DNA of 64,000 bases from contig JACATO010000092.1 in assembly GCA_018389105.1 (NCBI GenBank), positions 248,001 through 312,000 of the forward strand, in the 5' to 3' direction. The position numbers and the translations under genes are program-made. The first letter of the stretch is position 1; each line of letters begins with the position of its first letter. The notes under the pieces were generated by a model. The model was not told the origin of the DNA and did not search any database. It saw only the letters and a list, made by a program, of their open reading frames with translations. Shown piece by piece: positions 26,767 to 37,995 of the stretch. This DNA comes from Nautilus pompilius. Lineage: Eukaryota; Mollusca; Cephalopoda; Nautilida; Nautilidae.

Positions 26767-29700
26767 GTAAAGCAACGCTAAAATGAAACATCCAAAGACA
26801 CCTTGGAAAAAAAAAAAAAAAGCATGGAACTGTGAGAATGTTCCACATCAATTCCTAAGCTACCTGGTGAAGGTCGTCATGCATTCATGACGATGACTTA
26901 CTTTTCCATTCATTGTGCTATAGTAGCTAGTTGCTTATGTAACCTGCTGTAGTTCCCTTGTCATACCCTTTGTCAATAATCTCCATGCTGACTCTTTCTG
27001 GAGCTTCTTTTTTATTTTACTTTTTTTTCTGTTGTTGCTCTGTTAGTTTGTAGAGGTTTTTTTTTTGTCTGCTCTTATGTTGCCATTGCATTTGTTGCGG
27101 CTGTATTCTAGCTGCTTTGTTTAGACGTATACTTTTTTTATTATGATACTGCTTACTGTGATGTCCAAGTTAATAAACATCCAAAATTCTTCAAGTGTAA
27201 ATTACATAAACACAATGCAAGATTGTTATAAAAACAAGATTTAAAGTGGTTGTTTAAATGTATGCATGCATGCTCAAGAACCTATATAGATCAATAATTG
27301 CTTATGTTACCATTTACTTGGCCTTTAGGCAAAGACCAAAATGAGTGCTGTATGAGAGATTATTTTTTTTTTTCATTTGCCTTCAGCGGGTAGGTCCCTT
27401 ATGGTCTTTTGCTTGGTCATAACATACACAGATCAGCAGCTGCTTCCTCCACCCACTAATATTAATTTATGTTATTGGAAAAGGTTATCATTGTGGCTGT
27501 TTTCTTGCTCCTGTCACCAAGCAGATAGTCATTGTCAGCAACATAAATGTTGGCATTCTGACTGTTGTTATAATTCACCTTTTCATTTGAAGCAGAAGCA
27601 ACGGCATTCGCAGAATTGTTGTTGACTAATAACACCTGTAATTAAACATGCAACAGAGTTCAGTAAAGGCAGGGAATGGATTGACCAGCTCAGCAGAGCA
27701 AGGTGAGGGAATCGGATCATAACTCTGCAAATGCATTAATCTGGGAATGACTATAAATTCTTGCTGTACGCTCAGTTAATCCTCTATTAAAACTTAATTA
27801 ATTTATGGCGGTAATGGATTTTCCTGAAATCATTCGTGGACACTAAACCACTGATAATCTTGTCACTTTAGGGGATGGGGGACCAGGAATTAAGAGTGCT
27901 CTGGCATGAAGGAATGGTTTTTTTAATACATTTCTTTGTTTGATGAAAATAGGAAAGGAATCTGAATAAAAAACATGAATGGATAATTGAAAATTTTCAA
28001 GTATGAACAAAGCAAAAATATATTACTGCAAAGTACATTATTATTTTGCTTTGTTAATCCCCATTCCATTGGAATATATCTTTTTTAATGAACATTCAAA
28101 TTACTACACTGGTGTGGAGTTCTTTTTTAACTGCAAGAATTACATGCTTGAGAGGAGATTTGATTGAGGTGTCAAAACAATCTGGGCTTTTTATATAGGT
28201 GCTGCCATTGGATATTTTCTATTAATGAAAGAATGGACAAAAGTGGGGACTACCAGAGGACGTAGCATTGATTACATTAGAACATATTAAAACCTTTTCT
28301 TTTAAATGTACACTTGCAGGCAAGTGGTATGAATAAATGAAAATTTAAAGTTTATTGGATGGACATGTAGATTTTAAAATCATCTTTCTTTGTCTCTTCA
28401 ACAAGAGAAATACCTATATATAGGGTAGAGTGACTTAAAATTTATGGTGCATTATTTAGATACATTAAGTTTACTCATGCCAGAGTAATAGCTTGGGTTA
28501 TGTAAGGTAATTATAAAATCAGTTCTGCTATCCATTTGACATTTTATAAGCAGCATTTATTGGAATCAAATACTAAATGTAAGGATATAATAGATTAGAA
28601 ACTTGAATCTATTGTGTGGATAACATTTCATTGCCGACTCTGGTATTAAATTTGTAAAAATAATGGGCACTTGCTGACAAATAATAAATATTTAACTTTA
28701 CTTTTTTATGACACCATCCTGAAATTTTAAAACTAGAGATGGATCAATTTAGCTTTAAAACTTCAGCCTTCGCATTACACTTTGTTGGACACAGATGATC
28801 AAAGGTTTTTTATTTGCATAGTTTTATACAGATATAAAATTTAAACTGCTGATGACAAGTACATTTTAGGCGATTTCTGAATACAGACATGCTCACCATT
28901 AGCGACTTTGGAGATCTCCATGTCTTTTTGAGCTCTTTTGAAGTGTGAGTAGATAAAATAGTACTGCCAGAATCCAGGCTAACACTCTACAGCCTACCAT
29001 TTTGCACAAATATGATGCACGCACACAAGTTGTTTAATCTTCTGAATGGAAAGTCAAAATTTTACATTTACTGAAATTTTTTTTTTTGCTTTTTTTTAAT
29101 TGAGGAAAAACTAATTGTGTGTTTAATCTATGGTTTTATTGCCTGTTTAAGCTTGGTTAGTATAATATGAAAATAAATGTTTTTAACACTTTGAATGCTA
29201 TTTATCAGGGCAGATAAGAAGTTTAGCATTGTATAAAGCTAAAAAACCATTTTCGTGTGATTATTTGTAAGATCTCAACTGTTTTGCCTTCAGTTGGAGG
29301 AGTTTTCATAGGATTTTATTATATATGGAGATGACTGGGTGGTGGAGTCGGCTGCTTTTGTTTAGGGATTTCAGTTTTATACAAAATTAAGTGTCCGAGG
29401 TTCTAAAGATAGAGAGAGAGAGAGAGAGAGGATGGGTAGAGAGTCCAGCTGAAACAAATCTCAGAAAATTAAAAGGAAGAAGCAGTAATGGTCTGTAATT
29501 GGGACATGATGAATTCATGCGGCGATTTCAGATGGGAGTACCTTTGTTGAGCAGAACGGAGAGGAAGCTGCGTTATAAGAAAATAAATAAGATGGGGATT
29601 TTGCGGCATTCAGTTTTGATTCAGGTCCTAAAAATGAAAAGATCACCCGTCATTAACTGCTGTCTTTTGAATGGCTGGCCAAATAGCCATCTTGCAGTGT

Positions 29701-32099
29701 ATCAAAGAACCATAACAAAAAGCCCAAGTAAACAGTGTCGTTTCCACAAATTTTAAATTAGTTGGATTTAGTCAATTTCAAGATCGCTAATTGGTATGGA
29801 GATAACTGTATTCCAGTCATAATTGCCCTGTCAAACGCAGATGAAAGGCATTGCATTGGGATATCGGCTGTAGTAGATCCTAAAGAGGAGCTTGGCAGCA
29901 GTTTTCTATAACATCGGGTGGGGGTAGCACAATTAAAGCTGATACTTCACAGACCTAGTACAGCACGTGCTTAGTATAATAAAATCACTTATGATTATTA
30001 ATATGAAAAGAGACTGATACCATTCAAAGATTTTCTCTTGTAGATGTGAGGATTTTCTGGTAGGGAGAGGGATTAATTGAACTCTATATGCAGCGATAAG
30101 AACCCTACTGAGCAGGACCCCTTAACAGGGGCTTGAGACAAATTGCAGAACTTCAGCATTCCTTTCATCTGGGTTGACAAGTGGCTTAGGCCTCCTGTGA
30201 TGCTGTTTGATTGGAAGTTAGCAGGTAGCTCTCAGACCCGATCACACCATCAGGGGGATTGGGACATCAAGTGCACTTGCTTTCGACACAAATCATTGGC
30301 CATGCGTGTAATTGCACAAGCTTGTGTTGTTTTGATATGTGTTATTTATGGATGACCAGGCTTGACTGTCAATACATTGTGGCATGTAGCAATAAATTTC
30401 AGGTTAGAGAGACACAAAGATGTTTTCTTTTTTCTTTGTTTTCCCCATACCCTGTTTCTTCATTTCTCTTTGGAAGGCTCTTGCTTAATATTTCTGGACA
30501 AAAGCTTATTATTCAGATGTTCAACACAATTTTCCCCTCTTCTTTTCTGCATACTTTGACATCATTTTCTACTAAAACTCATTTTTATAAGTTTAGGAAT
30601 GAACAGAAACAGTTGTACATAAACAGTTATCAGGATAGACTGACAATCACCATAACTGACTTGGCAAAATGATAGAAAAACTCTGATTCCATTAGCTATC
30701 CTGATATCTTTTATACTATGTTAACTTTTCTTCTTACGGTCTTAAGGTTTATTTGTGCTGGGGTGGGTGTGTCATTTTGGGCATGAATTGGCCCAGCTTA
30801 ATGTACAACCCTGAGATATAAAAACTCTGTCAGTGATCTGAAACTGAAAACTCATGAATTGTTTCACCTGTCTTAAATGCCCTCCCATGTTGTTAGACCT
30901 TTTCTGGCAGCCAGGTGTGAAAGATAATGCTGCTCATAAACAAATCAGTCAACCATCTTTGAGGAAAGGTTCACATTCTCTTTGATGACTAAGCTGGCTT
31001 TGTAGACGTTTGTTTTAATGTGGGTTGGTTATTTATAGAGGAAATCTTAGTAGAAGGCAACTTGGTTTCAGAGTTGCAGTAGGATTAATTTTTCTAACCT
31101 ATCTGAAACTAGCAGAGATGCAGGGTACAAGTCTATCTTGTACTGAGGACATAATTATGCCACCTATTTTGTTTTCATTCAACACTTTTTTAATGCCTGT
31201 GTTGCCTTCAAAATCTCAAACCTGATGGTGGATGTACACGGTGTTTTTACACACATCTATGTACAAAGTATTTTGCTGAAATATCTGTTAAATCAATTAC
31301 ATTGATTAGAATCAAGCCTTGATTTCAACTTGGAGCTGATGGATTATTTTCAGAAGGTTGGATATCTTGGTAATTCTTCATGTTCCATTTTTACTTTTGG
31401 ATTTAGAATATACAGAGCTTAAAAACAGCTTCCCTCTTGTTCTGATTATTTAAAAGCTTATGTGCAAATACAACCATCAACTGTTCTTTAAAATGAAGTG
31501 CATTTGCAACTGTTTCCTTAATAAAAAAAAAGAAAATGCTTTATATTAAAAGGATCTTATAAAATAATTCCCAAGAGTACAATTAGATTTCTTAAGGTTA
31601 TCAAATAATTTCTTGTTAGCACTTTCGAAAGTTACTGTAAGGAAACAAAATGCTGAAGTTGATTTATAGTTTAATCTCTGTAATAAACTTTGCAACTGTG
31701 AATATATTTAAAATTTCTAGATGTAGACATAATGAAAGGTTTATCTGGGGTATCTCTGATGAATCGTGTGACATTTACAGAAGTACAAATCTAATCTGGT
31801 AATAAGGCATAATCTGTTCAAGTTACTATAATTTATTAAACTATGCAGTATGTAAATAATTATGTGCAATTTTTTTTTTTTGTTACAGTTTTCTTTGAAT
31901 TGTGGAGGAAAATATTTTAAGATGTCCAATTTTCTTGGCTTCACAATAAGCTTTCATTTTTCCCTTCTGTCTTGCTGTAGAATGCTTGTTTTATTATTGT
32001 CTGCATGGTAGATTTAGCTGCTGTTCTGGTCCTCAAAGCCTGTCTTCATTGGCACGTACTTTTAACTTTGTCATTTTCATTTCTTTCTTTATCTTTTAG
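26767..32099 (+). other. Meis intron between the helix-3 exon and the next coding exon
   Basis: It is bounded by AG|GTAAAG at 26767 and a TTTTAG acceptor at 32097-32099. It is AT-rich and CpG-poor, with a (GA)n at about 29409-29430 and no recognised mobile-element protein. Stretches at about 27640-27860 and 29490-30330 are less AT-rich and repeat-free and might be non-coding conserved elements. I cannot test this. No extra coding exon was recognised, but Meis genes often have alternative exons here. Confidence 0.7.
29409..29431. repeat. (GA)n microsatellite
   Basis: Eleven GA units in the Meis intron. Confidence 0.85.
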
Positions 32100-32183
32100 G
32101 TCCTGGAGGGCATGCACCATATACTCCTGATGCTTCCGGTATGGCTTACATGGACAATAGTCAATTATCTATGCGACCCCATG
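32100..32183 (+). CDS. Meis/hth: Meis/homothorax, post-homeodomain exon
   Basis: An 84-base exon, in phase 1 at both ends, after a good pyrimidine tract and TTTTAG. It reads GPGGHAPYTPDASGMAYMDN followed by SQLSMRPH, then AT G|GTGTGT. The layout parallels the vertebrate Meis segment after the homeodomain: a YxPD/YxPEG motif, a short hydrophobic-plus-acidic patch, and an Arg-Pro before the next junction. The exon length is a multiple of three, so skipping it would keep the frame. No other product is plausible given its fit between the flanking Meis exons. Confidence 0.86.
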
Positions 32184-34777
32184 GTGTGTACAGATATTTT
32201 TTTTGTTCTTTTTTAATTTATTACTATTTGATTAAAGAACAGGATATCTTTTTAGGTGTTCAAACCAGTATTTAGTCTATAGTATTGAGTTTTGAAAAGT
32301 TCTTTGCTATGGCGCCAACGAAACGACTCCTCGTTACTCTTGGCTATAATGTGAAAGAATTGATAATTGAAAAAAAGTTCTAGCAGTGAAGTGAAGCCTA
32401 AAGATTTTGAATATGTTGCTGAAGCAAAAGAACTGGAGAACCAAGATGGTGAGATTCAACAGAAAGATTTTGACATGAGGAATGCTCTCATTGCTCAACA
32501 GTTAAAGATTATCATCAAGGCTGGACACGACTGCTTTGCTTCTGTACGCAAACTTCAAGTAAATGACACTGCAGTTGAAGGTTGAAACTGCCTGTGGAAA
32601 AAGTCTCAAAACCATCTTTCTGTATTCCAAGAATATTTCAATATTTTTCTTCGTAAAAAATTAATTTTATTTATTGCGGGAAAAAAAAAAGAGATTAGAG
32701 CTTGTTTGTGGGTGAATGATTTAAGTATCACCATCAAGAATTTTGCAATCCACACATTACTCTTAGGCATTGGTGTTATTACCTGAATCTCAGCAATCAG
32801 GAGACAGATGTTACAGACTATGCTCTTCCCAGGTAGGTCATTGTCCTCACATTGCATAGCCACAAAACCAAACAAGTTCTGGATCATATGTTCATAGTGC
32901 ACAGATAGCTATTTCCCAAATGGTTCATATTTAAAATGATAACAAAAACTAGCAGCAGGTGATGGCAGTCACAGATCTTTGTATTTATGGTAGCAGAGTA
33001 GAGCAGAAATTGTGCTTAACATTTCTTCATCCTTCAAAAGCAGACTTGAGGTGGAAAGTATCTTGGATAGACTTACCTTGGGCTTTTGGCTAAATATTGA
33101 CCAAATTTAAATGCTCCGTTATTTTTGACAGGGAGCATGCCATTCTTGGAACCACAATTTTCCTCAGATGGCCTCTGCATTCATCACCTTGTAGTAATCA
33201 CTATCATCATCCAATATCTTTCAGGATTAAATCCTGATGATGGAAACATGAAAAGATCACAGAAACACAATGCAATGGTTTAGTTCAACTACTGCTAGTG
33301 TTCCCTGAGATGCTGGCATGTTGCATATTACAGAATCTTGCATTCTATTCTTCTCTCTAGATATCTTAGCACTGGTGAAACTCCCAACAAATAACTGTTT
33401 TGTTTGGTTTATCTCTTGCTTCATTTTTACTGTATATACAATTCACAATTCCTGACATAATATATCCTGTTAAGGAACAAACTTTGGCGGAGATGCTAGC
33501 ATATAATCTGTAGTTAAGGTAAACAATGGAGGTCTCTCAATACAATCCTACACAAAACTTCAATCTAAGATGGAGGAAAAACTGAGGCACTCTACAGATG
33601 GAACAGGTTCAGAATAGAAACCACATCACTATCTTAACACTAGGTCCAGTAAGAACTGAACCACAAGCCAGAGAGCAAGGCTGATTTGCTGCTCTTAAAT
33701 ACTGCTGTCTTATATTAGGCTTTTTTGATTATAATAGATTTGTTTCTCTCTTTAATCTCACCCTTTTGTGTTCCTGTTACATCCTTGTAGATAGTAAAAA
33801 TGTTCTTTAATGATATTGGAAGCAAAATGTAATTTATTCACTGGGGCTACCTTGAACTTCGTGAAGTTGACACATCTGTTTTGAGATACAGCTATTATTA
33901 CACTGTCTTAAACAGGTTATTTTTAAAAAATATTTATATAACAATAAAAAATAATCATTTTCTTAGTAGCTACAGCAATAAATTTGAACTTTCTCTAATT
34001 AAAATTTCTTTTTATTTTTCCTTGACTTCACATTCATTGAGAACTATTGCAAATAATCTGTGCAAGAATACTACTTATATATTATATATCATGCTCCTTT
34101 TTTCTGTTAAAAGGATATGATGGTTCAGAATGCATATTATATTTAATACACTGATCATACCAGTAAACCATCTTTTGATTTCCTTTTAGTGTTCTCAATC
34201 ATTTCAGTAAAAGCATTTACTCCATCAGCCAGACTTTGTTTGTGTCTCCAAAGGATTTCATTCATCCTGCCCTCACTTATCATCATTTTTATTTTATCTG
34301 TTGCTTTAAGCAGAAAAGATCTGTTTCTTCAAAGTCTTTCTAAAACTTTTCCTAATGATGGCACTAGGGAAAACTCATAAACACAAGAGTTTAAAATTGT
34401 TCCATGATTGGTAAGAAAATGGGAAAATCTTTTTATTCTAAGTACTATTTACAAAACAAATAAGAGAAATTTGCACTTTATATGCCTGTTGTTGTTGGGG
34501 TTTTCCCCTTTTACTAATTACAATCAAATTTACTAACGAATAATTTAAATTTGCTTGAAAAGTATTAGAAAATAATCCATTGTTTACAACGTTAAATATA
34601 TCAGCTGCATTTATGAATATAGGAAAGAAAGAACAATTGTTAGGGCATCACATATAGTCATTGTTGGAAGAATTTTGTATAGTTATACAATTTTATTCAT
34701 GGGCATTTTGAGGTAACTTTTATTGTTTTTGTGTTTTGAATGTTACTTTTGTTTTCTTTTTTTCCCCATTTTTCCAG
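32184..34777 (+). other. Last Meis intron
   Basis: It starts GTGTGT and ends in a long pyrimidine run with TTTCCAG at 34771-34777. Most of it is AT-rich. Positions 32290-33870 look like an inserted block of coding-like sequence, described separately. Confidence 0.8.
32312..33870. pseudogene. Unidentified coding-like block, probably a decayed insertion
   Basis: On the + strand an ATG at 32312 opens MAPTKRLLVTLGYNVKELII and stops soon after. An overlapping frame from 32367 then gives 72 residues that are charged and helix-like, containing KELENQDGEIQQKDFD. On the - strand, broken frames between about 33350 and 32606 include CNMPASQGTLAVVELNHCIV and DDDSDYYK-like pieces, separated by stops. The mixed orientation and broken frames suggest one or more old insertions (retrocopy or mobile element). 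I do not recognise any of the peptides, so no function is given. Confidence 0.3.
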
Positions 34778-35121
34778 CACTGCAAGGAATTCATGGTGAC
34801 ATGTATGACCCAATGAAGTCTGGCTACTCTCACGTCCCTGATGGACAAAGATACGATATGCTGGGTGTACAGGCCATGCATGGAGCTGATATGTATGGTG
34901 CACCTCCTGTGAGTAGCAGCTACACGCAAATGTCACAGTTACGTCCTCCTGTGCACTCGCAGACGATGTTGATTCCAGGACATCCGCACCACATGATGAT
35001 GAGTCATGGGGCACCAGGCATGGGCCATCATGGCATGCCCATACAAAGCACGCAGAGCCCACCTCTGCATGGAGCCAGCATGGATGTAATGGGACAGCAG
35101 CTTCAAGACATCCATGCCTGA
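34778..35121 (+). CDS. Meis/hth: Meis/homothorax, C-terminal coding exon
   Basis: The exon begins after TTTCCAG and takes one base from the previous exon. It encodes 113 residues plus a TGA stop at 35119-35121. The tail starts ALQGIHGDMYDPMKSGYSH. Its middle is rich in Met, His, Pro and Gly, with SSYTQMSQLRPPVHS, then GHPHHMMMSHGAPGMGHHG and STQSP, and it ends GQQLQDIHA. The order SYTPQM / LR.PPxHS / HPHH-MMM-HG / QSP / xxDIHA is that of the Meis2-type C-terminal transactivation region, which also ends MDIHAQ. No premature stop or frameshift is present. The minus-strand open frames across this exon are shadows. Confidence 0.93.
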
Positions 35122-35673
35122 CCACATGAAAACCCTCGTGCATCTATTTCCTGACTACGGTTGAGTCTCCACTGCTACGAAACACATCACATCACAAAGA
35201 AGCATGCCAGCTGTGTATTTTTAACCACAGCATCAGCTCTTCTCTCATTTCAAACATGAGGGTGGTAGTAAAAGAAGAGGAAGAAAATAACAAAAATACT
35301 GAGGGAGCTGATTCCAGGACAACCACAGCATTTGTTTAAAAAAATTTGTTAAAAAAAGAAAAAGAGAGAGAGAGAGCAAAAGAAGGAAAGAAAGAGAGCA
35401 TTGTTCCTCTTGCGAGTCTCAGTAGTCCAGTCTTGGATTCAGAGGCAAATCTCCTCCATCCTAGTCAATGTATGCCTTTCTGACTGGACACTCCTTGTAG
35501 TTCTATACCATTTATTCCACGTTTATGTATGATCTGCCTCAGTCAGCAGTGTCTTGGACAAACTGGTCTGAGTGACGAGCAAGCAGCAGCACTCGGCTTG
35601 GTATTAACTACGTGTACATACTTACAGGGTTTTATGGAGTGTGTGTTCATGTTGCCTGTGTTAAAAGAAATTA

Positions 35674-35687
35674 AATAAATAAATAAA
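35674..35687 (+). terminator. Polyadenylation signal cluster (proximal)
   Basis: Overlapping AATAAA hexamers in a run of AAAT units, about 550 bases after the Meis stop codon. Confidence 0.5.
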
Positions 35688-35918
35688 TTTTAAAAGAATG
35701 AAGATTTTTAAAACTACAAAAATCATAAGACAGGTGGCGCTGCTGTGCTTTACCTCAATATTTTTGGCGATGTTTTCAAGGCCATGACAGTCAATCAACT
35801 TTGATGCATTCCATGGGACACGGTAGAATATTAATAATAATTAAAAAAAAAAAAAGAATAGAATCAGGAAAATACATAAAACATTTTTAAAAAAATGGAA
35901 AAGAAAAATCAATAAAAT

Positions 35919-35972
35919 AATATATATATATATAATATATAGATATATATATATTAAAAAAAAAAAAAAAAA
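35919..35972. repeat. (TA)n followed by A run
   Basis: Imperfect TA alternation to about 35954, then about 17 A. Confidence 0.85.
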
Positions 35973-37173
35973 CTGTACAGTTGTTGGCTCACGTGATGCA
36001 GCATTTTAAGTTTCGAGAGAAGCATCATGTTGGGCTTATTTCCTCCCGTTACTTCTTTCTGAGTATACAAAAAAAAGCAATACAAGCAGATTTTGTTTTT
36101 GCCCACTCCGTTGTTTGTTGATGCAGAAGTAGATTTGTCTTTTTTTTTTTCTTTTTTTTCTTTTTTTTTGTTTTACCTTGTCACCTTCAAACAAGTAGTA
36201 ACCCTCATCTTGTCTCCAGTGGTGGTTTTACTCTTTTTTTTTTGTTTTTTTTTTTTAAAGCACTATAAATGTACATAACCTGTCTGTCTGCCTGCCTGCC
36301 AACACGTGTGGGTTTCAGATCACCTGTCATGTTTTGTTTGTTTTGTTTTTTTTTTTCCCCTTTTTCGTTGTTATCCGACGATTTTTTTTTTTTTTTTCTT
36401 TCTTGTGATTCTATGTTGGTGATAAGAATCACAATGACAAAGGAACCTGACAATCATTCAACTGGTCCCCCTCCTCCCTTGCAGATTTCGAAAAAAGGAA
36501 AACAAAAATTTCAAAAGAAAACTTTTATTGCTGATCTCAAATCTGTGACAACTGAACTTTTATTTCATCCAGGTAAATGATTATTTTTTAAAATAAAATA
36601 ATTAGCTGAGGCTTGTCTGGAAAACTCGAAGGTCTTCAGGATGATCGGGGGAAAAATACGAACAAAAAAAGATTATGCATATCATACCTGTGGATACCTG
36701 TATTCACAGTTTCTATCTACTTCATCTCCCAGTACAGGTGGGTTGGTTGACTACTCAGTTATTTCTAAAGTGGGGACTCTAAAATGCAACGACTGATTAC
36801 CTACCTGGATCGAAACAAGTCACGGACTGAGGATGCAACGTTGAGGACTGTATCAGTTAAGTATTCCCCTCCCGTTTAATATTTTACACTGTTCGACTAT
36901 AGACAATACATTTTTTGTTTTTTCTCTTGTAAATCCCTCCTTGCTTGACAATCAATTTTCAGTCGGTGACTGTACACGTGTACATTGACTCCAAAGATGT
37001 GTTTGATATGAGGAAAACAGTAAATAATGAATGGAGTGAACACAATCAAGAATTGTAGCCAAAGCAATCAAAAAGAGAGAAGAGAGTAGAAACACCTACC
37101 AGCCATTCGTACCCCTGGCTTAATCAGGGACGGATGGGGTTTTTCTTTTTTGTTTTGTTTTTTAATTCACCAA

Positions 37174-37189
37174 GCCGCCGCCGCCGCCA
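37174..37189. repeat. (CCG)n short repeat
   Basis: Five CCG units in an otherwise AT-rich untranslated stretch. Confidence 0.8.
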
Positions 37190-37440
37190 GTGGTGAGAGC
37201 TTTGTAAAGAAAAAATTTTAAAAAAAATTTTAAAAAAAATTAATAAAAAGAAAAAAATGGAAAAAACAAAAAACAACAAAAATAAATACGTAAATAAGAT
37301 TTTAAAAAAAAAATTTTTTTTTTTTTTAAATTATATTGTACCAATTTTGTAATTTTTAAAGTTGGGTGGATATTTAAACTCTCTGGAGGTATGGGTGTAG
37401 GGTCTGCCTTTGTGGGAGGTGTGCTCTGTCTCGGATGGGC

Positions 37441-37463
37441 GGTACCTTCCTGTGGAAAGTACC
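37441..37463 (+). other. Short hairpin in the putative 3' UTR
   Basis: GGTACCTTCC, a three-base loop TGT, then GGAAAGTACC. The arms pair over ten positions with one mismatch. It sits in a GC-richer island of the AT-rich 3' UTR. The function is unknown. Confidence 0.4.
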
Positions 37464-37976
37464 GGAATTAACCGACCACCGGCGGGAAAGTAACCGAGGG
37501 GGGGGGGAGAAGGAGAAGAGAAGAAGAAGAAGAAAAACACGAAAGAACCAGCCGGCGACAGACACCTGGTAATGAGTTTATACAGAATTCGATGCAAATA
37601 TTGTTACGATGATATATAAAAAAAAAAAATAAAATAATAAATAAAATAAAATAATACAAAAAAAAAATGAATAAATAAACTGGACTCGGTGTTGTCGTCG
37701 TTATCAGGTTTAGTCTGTCTGTCAGTCTGTGTCCTCGTAAATCTCACCCTGCCTAGATAACTAATAACACAGTTGTACCTGTAGTTGATTAATTAACTCT
37801 CTGCTGTGACGTGTGCAGCATATGTCCGTAGAGCAGTGGGCGGAAGCTGCGTACTGTTTTTCGCAGGAGAACAGAGAAACAAGAAGTTAAGATAGACTAC
37901 ATGAAAGGTTCGACAACTGAAAATATTGTAATTTCTGGCCTTTGAAATGTACATGACTGCTGTAAAACAAACAAAC

Positions 37977-37982
37977 AATAAA
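37977..37982 (+). terminator. Polyadenylation signal (distal candidate)
   Basis: AATAAA followed by an A run and, some 40 bases on, a GT-rich stretch. A candidate end of the Meis transcript. Confidence 0.4.
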
Positions 37983-37995
37983 ACAAAAAAAAAAG

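Larger units (their letters stand above)
35122..37995 (+). other. Probable Meis 3' untranslated region
   Basis: This follows the stop codon without interruption. A first overlapping cluster of AATAAA signals lies at 35674-35687. A later AATAAA at 37977-37982 is followed by a GT-rich stretch near 38018-38038, which suits a distal end. In between are long A and T runs, a (TA)n at 35919-35954, a (CCG)n at 37174-37189, two exact TGTACATA words at 35613 and 36270, and a 14-bp palindrome TGTACACGTGTACA at 36971-36984. The true end, or ends, of the transcript cannot be fixed without RNA data. Open frames here are homopolymer artefacts. Confidence 0.6.

Noticed and set aside
26583..26786. Reading the helix-3 exon as a stand-alone 67-codon ORF starting at 26583
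   Set aside because: The first 16 codons are the intron's pyrimidine tract and acceptor. The real coding part begins at 26630, after AACAG.
34697..35143. Minus-strand open frames opposite the last Meis exon (148 and 62 codons)
   Set aside because: They are shadows of the well-supported Meis coding exon.
36093..36580. Open frames in the Meis 3' UTR
   Set aside because: They are made of Phe/Lys runs encoded by T and A homopolymers.
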